A stretch of 64,000 nt of DNA, from NCBI RefSeq assembly GCF_001625215.2, contig NC_030387.2:39889606-39953605 (forward strand), in the 5' to 3' direction. The stretch is from Daucus carota subsp. sativus (lineage: Eukaryota; Streptophyta; Magnoliopsida; Apiales; Apiaceae). Under the pieces are notes generated by a model, which made no database searches, had not been told where the DNA came from, and saw nothing but the letters and a program-made list of their open reading frames with translations. The translations under genes were made by a program, and so were the position numbers. Shown here piece after piece: positions 33,267 to 45,148 of the stretch (position 1 is the stretch's first letter; every line of letters begins with the position of its first letter).

Positions 33267-35411
33267 CCCCCTCCGTTTTTTTTTTTTTTTTTGAAACGCA
33301 AGCAAAATTCATTAAAAAGGAAAACAGACATACAACCCCTGAAAGAAACATACAACCCCTGGAATCAGCAGACTATGTCCCAGAATTTCTAGTTTCTAAC
33401 AAAAGAGAAACCTAACACCAACTTAGAAGCTTAGAGCTAAAAACTAAAACCTAAACAAACTTAGACAAACACTGGGACAAAACAGGGGGATCAATGACTC
33501 AAACACCATAACCCATGAGGAGCAGCACCTGCTCAATGGTCATAAACTCCGGCTTCCGTTCCATCCATGAATTTGCAATCTCCAGTGCAGGCAAGATCAC
33601 ATGCAACGTACCCATCAGAGCATGGTCTGCTGAAACTGAGCATGTCTATCAAACCATATTATACAAAAGGAGCGCCAAAAGAAATGAACCCGAAATAGAG
33701 CTAAGTTGGGCATTAGGGGGCCCAAAATTCAGTCAAAGCAGGCCTGAATATTCCTGAGCTTGCCAAGGACACAGCATTAGAATTCAGTTCTTCTGGGACA
33801 AATTGAATAAAAATGGTAGAATTTAAATGCTTCTGAGCAGTGGCTGGTAGTGATAAATGCGGAAAATCCCAGTGCACTCCATGATTAACTATATTAACTG
33901 CTCTGACTGAGTCCGAGCAAATTACACTTCTCCGAGACTGCCAATTATTGGACACTACCCAAAGTACCAGATGGAGAATAGCAATAATTTCTATTTCGAG
34001 TCTAGTATGGGGAAAAGTAGGTCCAGAGAAAGCATAAATAGTTGTTCCACCAGCATCTTTAATAGCACCTCCAATGCCCCCCATTCCAGAACCATGTGCT
34101 GAAAATAAACCATGTACCTCACAGATTAAATCAAAAGAAAATCGGAGACACTCCCAGTATTTACGCGAGAGATTATGAAAATGGACTGCCAAAGCACCCT
34201 GAGGGTTTACTCGCCAAATCGGAGTGTTACCAAATTTGAGAATTTTCAGAGCATCACCCCAGTTAGAAACCCTGTACAAGATGATTTCCTCAAGCTCGGA
34301 TTTTTTTATCCTTGTATTACGGAAAATCAATTCGTTTCGGGCTAACCAGATTGACCATGCTGCAGCTGTGATCACTAAGTGCCATACTCGGCGAAACTGT
34401 CGCTTGTGGACCATTGTCAGCAGCCTCATCAAGGGAAAATCACATAAGCTCAAGGGGGGTAATTTCACACTCCACCATGAACTGACAAAAGACCAAACCC
34501 ACTGCGCCGGTTGGCACTCCCATAACAAATGACTTTGAGTTTCCGGGACAATGCTGCACCAAGGACAGAGTTGCGGTACACTTTGAATACGTTTAGCAAG
34601 AAAAACACGAGTTGGGAGAATCTGCCATACTAATTTCCAAAGAAAAATGGTGATTTTTGGAGGTACAATTATCTTCCAGATATAGAGCCAATCTTTGTCC
34701 ACAGAGGTGTCATTAAATAAATCTGGATTTGATAATTTTTCCATGAGATGGCGAACACGCTTTGTGGACGCATCTCCTTCTTCCAGTATCCATTTCATTC
34801 TGTCTTCTCCCTCCCTTAGCCGGACTGGATCTATCAAATTGAATAGGCCAATGATCTCAGCCTGCTGCTCTGAATTGGGAGTGTTCACCCACAAAGCTGC
34901 TTCCGAGCCATTACTCTTCCAAAGAGAGAGAAAATCTTTAACTGACATGTGATGGGTTGTCGAGATGGCGTAAAGAGATGGAAATTTAACCTTAAATGCC
35001 CTGTCATTTATCCACCAATCTTCCCAGAACATAACCTTGTCACCGCTGAAGACTTGCCAACGAAATTTTGAGGAATTGAGAACTGAGGAAACAATCGGAC
35101 TTGATTTAACACTTACAATGCCTTTAACAATTGGAGAGCACCGATTAACATTTACTAGATTCAGATCATAATTCCAGCCAGGGCCATAGCGATTAGACAA
35201 TAACTTATTCCAGCCCCGGCCCCTCTGACTATAAGCTTTCCCCCACCATCTTGATAGCATGACCATGTTCCTGATTCTCATGGAGCCAATACCCAGGCCT
35301 CCCTTAGATTTAGGCAAGCAAATTTTATGCCAGGCTAGCAGATGAATTTTACGTTTAGAGTCCTGCTTATAACCCCACAAGAACCGTCTTCTTATCAGCT
35401 CCCCCTCCGTT
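33267..35411 (-). mobile_element. 5'-truncated LINE insertion with target duplication
   Basis: The inserted body is 33278-35400 on the minus strand. The 11-bp direct repeat ccccctccgtt lies at 33267-33277 and 35401-35411. A run of T at about 33278-33292 is the poly(A) tail of the minus-strand transcript. This combination marks target-primed reverse transcription. Only the 3' third of a LINE is present, as is usual for 5'-truncated copies. Confidence 0.93.
33713..35380 (-). CDS. LINE ORF2 C-terminal part (zinc finger and RNase H-like region)
   Basis: A continuous frame of 555 residues survives without stop. It starts inside ORF2: LAWHKICLPKSKGGLGIGSM is the stretch following the reverse transcriptase domain in plant L1-type elements. 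Next come MKWILEEGDASTKRV-like text and the zf-RVT motif (WKLVWQILPTR, CPWCSIVPETQSHLLWEC). Last is an RNase H-like domain (SGMGGIGGAIKDAGG, LEIEIIAILHLVLWV, CSDSVRAVNIVNH, FVPEELNSNAVSLAS). The endonuclease and reverse transcriptase are absent because of 5' truncation, so the element is dead. The lack of stops over 1.67 kb indicates a young insertion. The true ORF2 start is not in the window; the first methionine here is arbitrary. Confidence 0.88.
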   Translation of the reverse strand: MWGYKQDSKRKIHLLAWHKICLPKSKGGLGIGSMRIRNMVMLSRWWGKAYSQRGRGWNKLLSNRYGPGWNYDLNLVNVNRCSPIVKGIVSVKSSPIVSSVLNSSKFRWQVFSGDKVMFWEDWWINDRAFKVKFPSLYAISTTHHMSVKDFLSLWKSNGSEAALWVNTPNSEQQAEIIGLFNLIDPVRLREGEDRMKWILEEGDASTKRVRHLMEKLSNPDLFNDTSVDKDWLYIWKIIVPPKITIFLWKLVWQILPTRVFLAKRIQSVPQLCPWCSIVPETQSHLLWECQPAQWVWSFVSSWWSVKLPPLSLCDFPLMRLLTMVHKRQFRRVWHLVITAAAWSIWLARNELIFRNTRIKKSELEEIILYRVSNWGDALKILKFGNTPIWRVNPQGALAVHFHNLSRKYWECLRFSFDLICEVHGLFSAHGSGMGGIGGAIKDAGGTTIYAFSGPTFPHTRLEIEIIAILHLVLWVVSNNWQSRRSVICSDSVRAVNIVNHGVHWDFPHLSLPATAQKHLNSTIFIQFVPEELNSNAVSLASSGIFRPALTEFWAP

Positions 35412-35425
35412 AACTTCCGTTAAAA

Positions 35426-36017
35426 TACTCCTTCCGTCTCAATTTACATGTCCCTTTTGCTTTTCGAGAAGTCGAATTGACTAATTTTTGACCAACTATT
35501 AGAAAATATTTATTTATTATTTTAGAAAATTGAAAGTTACATATTAAAATAGACTAAATTTACTTTTTTGATGATTTTTTTTAAAATTTTTGTTTAATTA
35601 ATCTAACCCCAAATAAAAGTGATTTTACATATCGCCACTGTCGTATGATCCAACATGTGTGATCTTTTTTTTTACAAATACAAGTCTGAAAAGTAGAACT
35701 TATATATTTTTACAATAGTTCTGATTTATAAGCAAATCATAATTTCAAATTTTTATTTAATTGAAACATTTTAATTTATTATCTATAAATTAAATTCTTT
35801 CACATCATTTACAATATATTTACAAAGTTTATAAATAATTAAAAAGCTCTTTACAACAGTTCTGATTTATAAGCAAATCATAATTTCAAATTTTTATTTA
35901 ATTGAAACATTTTAATTTATTATCTATAAATTAAATTCTTTCACATCATTTACAATATATTTACAAAGTTTATAAATAATTAATAAGCTAATATAATTAA
36001 ATGGGACAGAGGGAGTA
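35426..36017. mobile_element. Stowaway-like MITE enlarged by internal tandem duplication
   Basis: Starts tactccttccgtctcaattt and ends aatgggacagagggagta, TA at both edges. At ~592 bp it is over twice the usual size. A ~150-bp unit is duplicated inside (about 35700-35850 and 35851-35997; both contain 'gttctgatttataagcaaat' and 'atttacaatatatttacaaa'). Confidence 0.75.
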
Positions 36018-38180
36018 TACATATTAACTTGCTTTTTTATAGTAAGCACTAATTTTTTGTATACCGTGTGTAATCTAGACACGATTAAGATGGTTTATAG
36101 CGTGACAAATGATTATAGCCGTCAATTCTTAATTTAAATCAAATTAATTAAGATCATTCGATTGAATTTTTATATTTAAGTCAAGTAAATGAAATTAGAT
36201 TCTTTTAATACATAACTCATAATATTTTCTTTTACCGTAATTAGTCGATAATAATTAAATTTAGATCTTTATCTCCTTTTCCTTCACGAAAATTTCATCA
36301 TAAAACTTATAAATACATATTGTTAGTTGACATATTACGGAGCGTATTATTTCTTCGTGGTCTATCCTAGTCAATGTCAGCCCCAATTCTTTTCTTTGTC
36401 TGCCCGCAAAGAAAGTCACGAAGGTGGGGTAGTCTGAAATAAACTCATTATTCATTTACTTCAATTTTGAAGAGTAGATTTTAAAACTTTGTGTCAAATT
36501 TAGATTTAAATTAAAGAATGCACATTCGTGCTATAATTATAAAAATGATTTAAGCTGGAAATAATAATTTTAATAAATTATTGAAAATATTTTTTTGAAT
36601 AATTTAAGTTTTTAACTGGTACGATAAAATTAATAATACTTATTATTCAAGTAACAATGTTATTTCATTTTTGGTAACTCACAATATAGTAACTTTAGTT
36701 AAGGCAAGTCCTGACGCGTACGACAAAGACTCTAGGTGCTCTAACTGAATCGATTCAATTTCTCATGACGAAGACAATTCACATAAATAAATTTTTGGAA
36801 AAGCTTAATTTAATGAAATTGACTTTTTCGAAAATATAATTAATTTTTGGTGAGATATCTTTGTCACATTAATGAAAAATACTGTTCATACTGATATGCA
36901 GTCGACTGAAAAAACGAAAATTTATTAATTTTTTTCAAGGGAAAATTCATTAAATTTAAAATAAAGACCTATAACACAATGTGACGACAGAAGAACTATA
37001 AGTATTATCACGATCAATACGGCACAAAATAAAAATGCTATTTTGGTGTAAGCAATGGTGTGGTGATTAAAGTGTTTTAAAAATAAGTAGAAATCTTGAA
37101 ACAAAAGTTAGCATTCATAGTTTTTTATAAGTAGTGCTATATAAATTATGTTATAATTCAGAAAAGTTTGATTTTCTTTTTTAGATTTGTCAATCATTTC
37201 AAAGCATCGGTATATAATAAACCAATAAATTTCCGGTGGCTAAAATCTTTTGTAGTACAACTTAGATATTTCTACACCTTCTGAGATGTTTTATGAGATT
37301 GGATTTTGAAAAGATTTTTTTAAAGAGAATAATCATTCAAAAATAAGGTGAACTTATATATTGACATAAAATAAAATAATCAACATATGTCATGAAGTTA
37401 TATAATTTTTGCATTTGTAATAATCTGTATTATCATTTATAAGATTTTTTATGCATAATCTGATAAATAACATTACTATAAAATATTGTAAGATGGAGTT
37501 TGAAGCTTGTGCTACATATATTAGAAAAATCATCATTCCTTTTTCAAAATTTCATCGTCCCTTTCATATTTATTGCTCCCTACGTTTCAAATTATATGAG
37601 TACTTCCAAAAAATCACATAATTTAAGAAAAATGAATTTAAAAAAAAAGTTATTTTTTTTTAATTGAACATATATTTTAAAACAGAAAGAGTAAACAATG
37701 TAATAAAACAAAATATATTTTACATGAATCTCTTGACACAACTCAATGTGAGCTCAAATTTCATCACAAACTCATGCTCACAGAACATTCCAGAATTCCT
37801 GATACCTAGTTACATTTACCTCACAACTGTTTATCTAAATAGATCCCCTACCGTTGATCAACATCAAATCTAAGGGCTACAATAACAAGCCCACACTTTT
37901 GTGTTTCACTTACAACATGGCACACAGTGGAATAATCTAGTACATCAATCTCTCATACCCTTTTTAATCACCACCGTTAATCTTGCTGACAAAAATAGGC
38001 GTTACACATCCAATGGTCCAGATTAAATGTGTGAAACTACATTTGACACTACCTAGGTAATCGAGCTTCATTTCAGAGTCCATAGAAATAGAGATAATAA
38101 CAATAGTACATACATTACATACATACACCTCTGAAGTTGTGTACTTCAAACTTATCTCACTAGCTTTATTATTTACATAC
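36018..38180. other. AT-rich intergenic DNA upstream of the HIPP gene
   Basis: No supported gene. A possible short MITE lies at about 37577-37693 (ctccctacgtttcaaatt at left; aaaacagaaagagta at right). 37700-38180 is the presumptive HIPP promoter and holds no motif I would single out apart from the TATA box listed separately. Confidence 0.45.
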
Positions 38181-38190
38181 ACAAAAATTT

Positions 38191-38199
38191 TATATATAA
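38191..38199 (+). promoter_or_regulatory. TATA box of the HIPP gene
   Basis: TATATATAA lies 37 bp upstream of the ATG at 38236. With a usual TATA-to-start distance of ~30 bp the 5' leader from the first ATG would be very short, which fits use of the downstream repeated first exons as alternatives. Confidence 0.45.
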
Positions 38200-38235
38200 C
38201 TCTGCAATTTCTTTGGTTGTGCATTCAAGAAAATC

Positions 38236-38560
38236 ATGGGGGAGGTATGTAAACTAATAAAAATCTGATCTTTATCATTTTTAACACAATTTTGTTCATG
38301 CTTTGGTAAAATTGAATCTTTATTGTGTTGGGTGGCTAAAAATCTCATCTTTTCTGTTGTTTGATTCAAGAACACAATGGGGATGGTATGTTAATTGATA
38401 AAAATTCAATTTTTATTGATTTTTTTCTTCTAAATTGGTTCCTTTTGGTAAAGATTCAACCTTTATGATGTTTCATTCACAGTTTGTTTGAATTTTTCCT
38501 TTGAATTTGGTGAAAATCCAATCTTTTTGATTTTTTCACTCAAGAAAGTGATGGGGTGGT
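38236..38560 (+). repeat. Triplicated first-exon module of the HIPP gene
   Basis: Three diverged units of ~140-175 bp each place an ATGGGG directly before a splice donor-like sequence: ATGGGGGAG|gtatgt (38236), ATGGGGATG|gtatgt (38377) and ATGGGGTG|gtgtga (38551). Each is preceded by 'ttcaagaa' or 'ctcaagaa'. The intervening text repeats 'aaaatc(c/t)(a/g)atcttt' phrases. Units 1 and 2 would splice in frame to exon 2; unit 3 would not. Confidence 0.65.
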
Positions 38561-40404
38561 GTGATAAGTGATTAAAAATCCAATCTTTATGTGTGTGATT
38601 GCTGTGTGTATTTTTTTTCATCTTGTTTGGGTTTTGATTTTGAAATTTGGGCTGGTTTTGCAGGAAGAAAAGAAGGGAGGAGGAGAGAAAGTAGAGGAAA
38701 AGAAAGAAGTGGAGGAGAAAAAACAGGAGGAAGTGAAGAAAGATGAAGCTAAAGAAGAGAAGAAAGTCGAGAAAGAAAAAGAAGCTGCTCCGGCACCAGC
38801 TCCACCACAAGTGATTGTTATGAGAGTTTTCATGCATTGTGAAGGTTGTGCCAAGAAAGTCAGGGCTTGTCTCAAAGGCTTTCCAGGTTTGGCTTCATTT
38901 TTACTCATATTTTTGTGTCTTTATGTGTTTTTTTGGTCTGTTTCAGGTTGAATTTATTTAATTAAGTGATTTGGTACAAATTAATGTGTGCAGTGATTTT
39001 TGAATTGAATGAATGAATTAATTGATTAAGTGATTAGAGACAAGATTACAGTGTGTTTGTTTGGTAATTTTGAGTGATTAGATACAAGATTAATGAATTT
39101 TTTATTTTGTGTTTTCTGAATTTTTTTATGTATGTAGGAGTTGAGCATGTTGAAACTGATTGCAAGAGTCATAAAGTTATTGTGAAGGGAGAAAAAGCAG
39201 ATCCAGTCAAAGTAGTTGAAAGGGTTCAAAGGAAAAGTCACAGGCAGGTTGAGCTTCTTTCTCCTATTCCTAAACCTGCAGCACCGGCAGCGGAGGAGGA
39301 GACCAAGGTTGCTGAGGTTAAAGAAGCTGCTGCCAAGCCTGAGGAGGAGAAAAAAGAAGAGGTGTTTGTTTTTATTTTGTTAATCTTCTGGTTCAATTTG
39401 GGGAAGAATATTGATTAGTGTTTTTTTTAAAATAATTTTCTCATGTTCTGTAATTATTAATTCATGTATGAGGTTGTTGAGATCATGTCTTTGTTGCTGC
39501 AGCCTCAGGTAATTACAGTGGTGTTGAAAGTACACATGCATTGTGAGGCTTGTGCTCAAGAAATCAAGAAACGCATTCTGAGAATGAAAGGTAACATATA
39601 TGATTTTATATCTATCTACTTTTGTCTCCTTGGATCCCATATAAATCCCAAAATGATTTTTAATGATTCGATATTCCTAATATGCACATTCTCTTATGAG
39701 AATAATGTGATCCCCTTCTTTAGATTCCCCTAAAATTGGCTTATTTTTCAATTCAAGTCAATAGGCTCATGTCCCTGCCATTTAAGTATATACCCTGCTC
39801 AACGACACTTAATTACAAGTGGTGAAAATTACACAGATAACATTTGTCAGATGGTGTATCGAATAATGGTGTGATGGGGGGACCATAACATGATCATCAT
39901 CTCCATTTTATGTACTTAAATTTTATAGTTGGAAGTTGTTTAACACTGCTATCTCGTAATTTAGGAGTGGATGCTGCGGAACCAGATATAAAGAATTCAC
40001 AAGTGGCAGTGAAAGGGATATTTGAGCCTTCAAAGTTGGTGGAATATGTGTACAAGAGGACCGGAAAACATGCAGTGATTGTGAAGCAAGATCCCGAGAA
40101 AAAAGAAGGTGAAGAGGATAAGAAAGAGGACAAAGGCGGAGATAAGGCAGCAGCGGGTGATGGTAAAGAGAAGAAGGAAGGTGGTGGCGAAGAAGCAGCA
40201 AAACCCGAGGCGGCTGCTGCTGCGGAACCAGAGGGTACACAAGTGTTGGATATGAAGAAGAACGAGTTCTACTACTACCACCCCCAGAACTACCAAGTCT
40301 ATCCTCCTACATTCATCGCAGAACCATCATACGCCTCACACTCGTATCCGCCTGCACCTCAAATGTTTAGCGACGAGAACCCTAATGCATGCTCTGTAAT
40401 GTAA
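38236..40404 (+). CDS. Heavy-metal-associated isoprenylated plant protein (HIPP) with two HMA domains
   Basis: Five exons: 38236-38244, 38664-38886, 39138-39361, 39503-39590, 39965-40404. All introns are GT-AG and phases agree, giving 327 residues starting MGEEEKK as in ATFP3/HIPP07-type proteins. A Lys/Glu-rich segment (4-45) leads into HMA domain 1 (about 53-118; MHCEGC with the metal-binding cysteines at 62 and 65; KADPVKVVERVQRKSHRQVE). A second charged linker follows, then HMA domain 2 (about 155-222; MHCEAC, cysteines 166 and 169; KLVEYVYKRTGKHAVIVK). A charged/Gly region, a Tyr-rich stretch and a C-terminal CaaX box CSVM (324-327, farnesylation) complete it. Such proteins bind transition metals and attach to membranes or the nucleus through the lipid; roles in metal homeostasis and stress are known for the family. 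The first exon codes for only three residues and is repeated downstream. Confidence 0.93.
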
Positions 40405-43400
40405 ATCTGAAGGAATGTGAGGGCCAAAATAGGAAGAAATGTGGGGACTGCACACATGGCTATCGCTGTTATTCTAGCTGCTCATATACCTTGTATGCTA
40501 TGCATGTGGCCTTGTCTAGGGTATCTCTTCTCTTGGCATTACTCTGCTGAGAAAGGGAAGCTGTAGAATTTTTCAAGGTTCTGTACTTTTATTTTTGCTT
40601 ACTGTAATCCTTGTTAAATATGCTATAAATAATCTAATTATGATTATAGTATAATCTAATGTAAACTATAGTTTCTGTACATGTGTTGAGTTCTTTTTGA
40701 GTATCACTATCTTTCGGATTATATGTTCTACTTTCTCGGATGAACGAGAATCGAATCAAAATTCTTTTACAGTGTTGGAAATTCCTCATATGTAATTATA
40801 TTGGGTTGGTGGAAAGGTGTTAATATTTGGGTGTTGGGTGGATGAGGCTGGTGTAAAGTAAATGAACAGGGTTTATTGAACATGCAATTACAACAGGAGT
40901 TGCTAAGATTTCAATGAGCAATAATTTCAATCCATGAATTGAAGATGGTAATAAGCAGTAATGATTGCTGATGAAGATGATAAATGTGTGGAATGCAATT
41001 CAACTGATTTCTGAAAAAGGTATCATGATTATCAATTCATGATGGAGTATTGAATTGTATCACTGGATCATGATCTGGTTTATGTATATCGGATCCCGCA
41101 ATCTCAGCTTCGAACTCTTGAAAACTTGAAAACTCGACCTCCTGTGTTATGTTTAATAATCGAGAAATGAGAATTGAATCTTGACCTCATATTCGACATA
41201 CATGAGTAAAAACTCGACATCTTGTATTATGTTTGATTTTTCGATTCAGAAACTCGAAAACATGACCTTTTGTTTTTTTTTGTCTGATAATTGAGGATAG
41301 AGAATTGAATATCGACCTCTTGTTTACTGTATGTGATAGTAATAGGCAAGATTTTCGTTCGGTGAGTTGTTTAATTTCCTTTTTGTGGTACTAATGACTA
41401 TATATATGAAAACGAGTGAAAGAGAAGGGATTGCTATCGCTTGGCATTTTACATGAAAGCATTGCTTTCCTCGCACGGGAAAAAATAGTTTCTGAAGATT
41501 TTTGACCTTGTTTACCAACTTTTCTGCATAAGTTTGGTTTGGTACTTCAATCTTTCATCTTCCTAGTGAATGACATTTCAACTATGTATGAGTTCTCTTT
41601 TTGTTTACGCCTCTTTTGTAAGCACAAATTATAGTTGATTAAAAGAGAATCCAACACACTAATTAAAAAATAGAGTCGGTCTGTGACAATCGAATTTATA
41701 GTTGATTAAAAGAGAATCCAACACACTAATTAAAAAAGAGAGTCGGTCTGTGACAATCGAATTTTGATAACGTAGTATCACAATTTTTTATAGTTATCAC
41801 GTAAAATCTTATAGAAATTATCTTAAGTGTCAGTATGGTGACGTGATTCCTTGTATTCATGTCAAAAATTTAGTGTTAATCTTGTTACGGAAAGCCCAAA
41901 TCGGAGCGGAACCGAACATGTTAAAAAAATCATGGAACAAACAACCCCTTTGTTTTTTTGTTTGCAGGTGCCTCAGATCTTGTTTTCCTCTGTTATACTT
42001 TTACACTTTAAGAATACTATGAAAAATGATTAGTGACAATAATGGAGTCTCGATTTGAAAGCAGCATGATCAAAAAACACAAGAAGCTGGCATTATAGTG
42101 CTATTGATTGGATCATTATGGAGGTCATGTTTTTTGGTCTAAAAATATGCTGTCTGTGGATCTGATCGAGTGATCGACTCTGCGCGGATGATGGATAATG
42201 GAGCATTGCAACATGGACACACATTTATCGAAAGAGTTGCTAATTTGTTGCGAATAATTACTATAAATATATGAACTTTTAGTGTTCGGTCTGATAATCA
42301 AGTGTCTACATGTTATTTGCCGGATAACTTAGTCGAATTTGTGGAAGGACCAATTTGTTTTGGAGATGAAGTGAAAGTGAAAGATGGCCAGGAAATTGTT
42401 GATGGGTCGTGATCGTCCTTAGGTGGAAAGAAGCACCTATTGTTCACTTGTGTGGCGTACTGTTTGGATAGAACACTTGCCATTTGCCTCCAATTGGTTG
42501 GTGATATTTGCGTGAGACTCGTGAGCTTAATCGAAATTTTGGTATTCTATTGTTAGTGAAATTTAAAGATACCTCTTTAGTACATACTCTACCTGGTTCG
42601 AATTTTGTCAAAAATGAAATTGTTGCATCAAATTCATTTGAGGTCTTCTTCTAACATCTTAAGATTTTAAATGGACTAATTTTTAACATGATATCAGAGA
42701 TCAAGTTCGGAAGAGGTCTCAGGTTCAACTCTCACCCTAAAGATGAGCGGGATTTCAAGTGAATGACAATGTTGTAATATAGAATAACATCCATTTGGAG
42801 TCTTTTTCTTGCATTTTAAATTTTAGATAGACGGTTTCTCAACACAAATATACTGTACTTTGTTTTAAAAAACGAGATGTTCGTACTTTTAGCAAGGTCG
42901 AGCTTGAGCATGACTATATCAGATTCAGTGTAACCCTCTGTGGTAATCTTTCTGCGCTGCATTCTCTGCCTGAATCCCTCCGTTCCATTTTATTTTGGGT
43001 AAAACGCGAGTATAATTCATCCGATTTCATCAGTTTTTTGCACAAGTGAGTCAGTATTTGAATTGTTTGTTCATGCAATCTTGCTTGAGGGGGAAAAAAG
43101 AGTTATAATGCGGAAAAAGAGAAAAGGCAAAAAGAGAAGTCTGATATGTCATGGAAGTAGATTTAAAGGCAGCCAAATGAACTTTTGATGAACACCACTA
43201 CACCAGTGTCACTGCACACGGCTTTTGATACAAACTCCATAACAGCTCCTTAAAGTTGCTACTGACCAAATGTAGTGCAGGGGCCGACGATAGATCACAG
43301 TCTGGTATTCATAAATTTCGCGTTACAGTGAACAAAATGATCTTGTTGTTTTTAGGTCTGTTTTAACGAATTTTCAATCTGATACGATAGCAAATTACAT
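40405..43400. other. HIPP 3' flank and intergenic DNA
   Basis: No supported gene. 40405-40700 is the probable 3'UTR. 41095-41330 has two or three diverged units of ~105 bp built on 'aactcgac(c/a)tc(c/t)tgt.ttatgtttga'. 41627-41765 is a 69-bp tandem duplication ('agttgattaaaagagaatcc', then 'agtcggtctgtgacaatcga'). 41800-43400 is featureless apart from short open frames without protein character. Confidence 0.5.
41627..41765. repeat. 69-bp perfect-like tandem duplication
   Basis: Two almost identical units ending 'gtgacaatcgaatt', differing by one or two bases, so recent. Confidence 0.9.
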
Positions 43401-44065
43401 GTCTGAAGTGAAGAAGATGAAAAGCATTTATAAGCCGAGGAATTAACTTCTTTTTTCAGTCAGATTTACACTGATTTGTTTTTTGGCTCTTACCAAAAGG
43501 CCCGATAATAATAGACTTATTTGACTGCTTATATTCAAGACAAATCTTTTTTATCTTTACGACGTGAGACTTGGGTTGACACCCACTCAACAATTTATAT
43601 GTTTATCTGCGTGAGACATCTCTCTCGTGTTACTTCATCAGTCTATCTTTATAACATGAGTAACCCTTTAAGCTTTATCTTTTGGAGGCTTTAATCATAG
43701 AGCCTGAGAGAGAGTTCTTTTTAGTTATCAGTAGGATGAAGGTGCTCTGAACTTTCCAGTTCCATAAGCTAAAAATTATGTTAGTGTCCGGGACCTGGCT
43801 TTCCCTGTTTAAACTTCAGGAGAACTGTGGAAAATGATCAGCAACAACTATGAATAAAACACTTCAGTATTGAGTTTTGGTTTGAACTCGGTTACATGTG
43901 AACTCTGTTCTTCAAATAATAATCATCACCCACGTTCTGCAAATTTCAACAAAAGTATCAACCAATGTACAGTATGGATCATCTCATGGCTTCTGACTTT
44001 AAGTTGGTTTCTGACTTATTTTTAACTTTAAATCAGCTTATAGCTTATTATAGAAGCAAATACAT

Positions 44066-44471
44066 CAGTGGCGGTGCCACACTGGGGCCTGGGGGGACAC
44101 GTGCCCCCACAGGTTTCCCTTTGTGGGCCCCACATATTAGTAATACTCGTATGTTTTCGTATGTTTTGTCATTTGTGTCCCGGATAAATTACTAAATCTC
44201 TTCATGAAATCATCTCAACTTCAGTCTATTTCAGTTCTAGCAGTAGTTTCAGCATGGTCATGCTTCTCTAGGATTTGTATGTTTAAATCAGTTGTGGTAG
44301 TAGGTTGGTTTTTAAATAAGATTTGAAGGCTAGGATGTTTAGCCAGGTCTGTTTGTTCCAGTTTGTAGTAGTTGTTGTTCGGATTTGTAAAACTAATTAA
44401 GTAACATATTTTGAGAATAATCGAAAAATTAAAAGTGCCCCCCTTGAATATTTTGTCTGGCTCCGCCACTG
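44066..44471. mobile_element. Non-autonomous hAT element, 406 bp
   Basis: Perfect 8-bp target duplication aaatacat (44058-44065 and 44472-44479). Terminal inverted repeats: cagtggcggtgccacac at left, cagtggcggagccagac at right when reversed. A 'tgcccccacagg' / 'tgcccccc' pair lies subterminally. No coding capacity. It is inserted ~0.4 kb upstream of the TATA box of the first peptide gene. Confidence 0.92.
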
Positions 44472-44845
44472 AAATACATAGTTAAATTTTGCAAGAAAAG
44501 TAAGAAATTTAAAGAAATAATTTATAAGTTCGTACAATTACTATCGTTTAACTATTTTGCTCTCAAGTTGTCGAATTTGACAATAACATAAGACGAAAAG
44601 AGCAGCCGGATCTCAATAATTATCGCCTATTCTTTCTTGACAAGCATTTGATCGAAACTCAACAACTTGACATAATATAACAAGATAGTATAATTAAATT
44701 ATTCCAACAATACAATCTGTGGGGGAAGAACCGGGGAAATTTCATAATCTTTGCGCTGGAAACATCGAACAAGTTGGCAACTGGGAGGTCCGAATCTGTG
44801 GACTCTGCTGGTAGGAAAAATCAAGAAAAAATCAAGTTCACAAAC

Positions 44846-44854
44846 TATATATAA
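44846..44854 (+). promoter_or_regulatory. TATA box, peptide gene copy 1
   Basis: TATATATAA lies 69 bp upstream of the ATG at 44915. The flanking 'gttcacaaact' is conserved in copy 2. Confidence 0.6.
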
Positions 44855-44914
44855 GCGTACATGATCATATGCTAAAACACTTGTTATAGTTTAATTACAA
44901 GTACAAAACAGGAA

Positions 44915-45148
44915 ATGGTTAGACTACTGAGTTTACATGATTTGCCTAGAGATGGAACTACTGCAATAGGCACGTCGGGGATCATGCTGATGCTCTTGAT
45001 GATTGTCGTCACACTGTCAATCATTCCCATGATCGTATTTGGTTGCGGGGACTGTGATGGTGAGTCGTCCGGCACTGGAGCTGGTGCAAGAGCATCCTCA
45101 GCAGGTTCCGCGGCAATAAGTGGAGGGGGAGGAGGGGGAGGTTGTTAA
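44915..45148 (+). CDS. Small glycine-rich membrane peptide, copy 1 (unidentified)
   Basis: 77 residues beginning MVRLLSLHDLPRDG. One hydrophobic helix (GIMLMLLMIVVTLSIIPMIVF, about 22-42; given here only as a span) is followed by CGDC, then an Ala/Ser/Gly-rich tail ending in seven Gly and a Cys. It could be an uncleaved signal anchor with an extracellular Gly-rich tail, or a secreted peptide precursor. Support for it being real: a TATA box at a sensible distance and a tandem paralogue keeping the start, the hydrophobic core and the promoter. I do not recognise the family. No introns are apparent. Confidence 0.5.
   Translation: MVRLLSLHDLPRDGTTAIGTSGIMLMLLMIVVTLSIIPMIVFGCGDCDGESSGTGAGARASSAGSAAISGGGGGGGC

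Noticed and set aside
38463..38908. Minus-strand Phe/Ser-rich frames over the HIPP first exons
   Set aside because: They are shadows of the Lys/Glu-rich plus-strand coding sequence and have no independent support.
40405..43400. Additional genes downstream of HIPP
   Set aside because: Only short frames with no protein character; the region shows small tandem repeats and nothing else.
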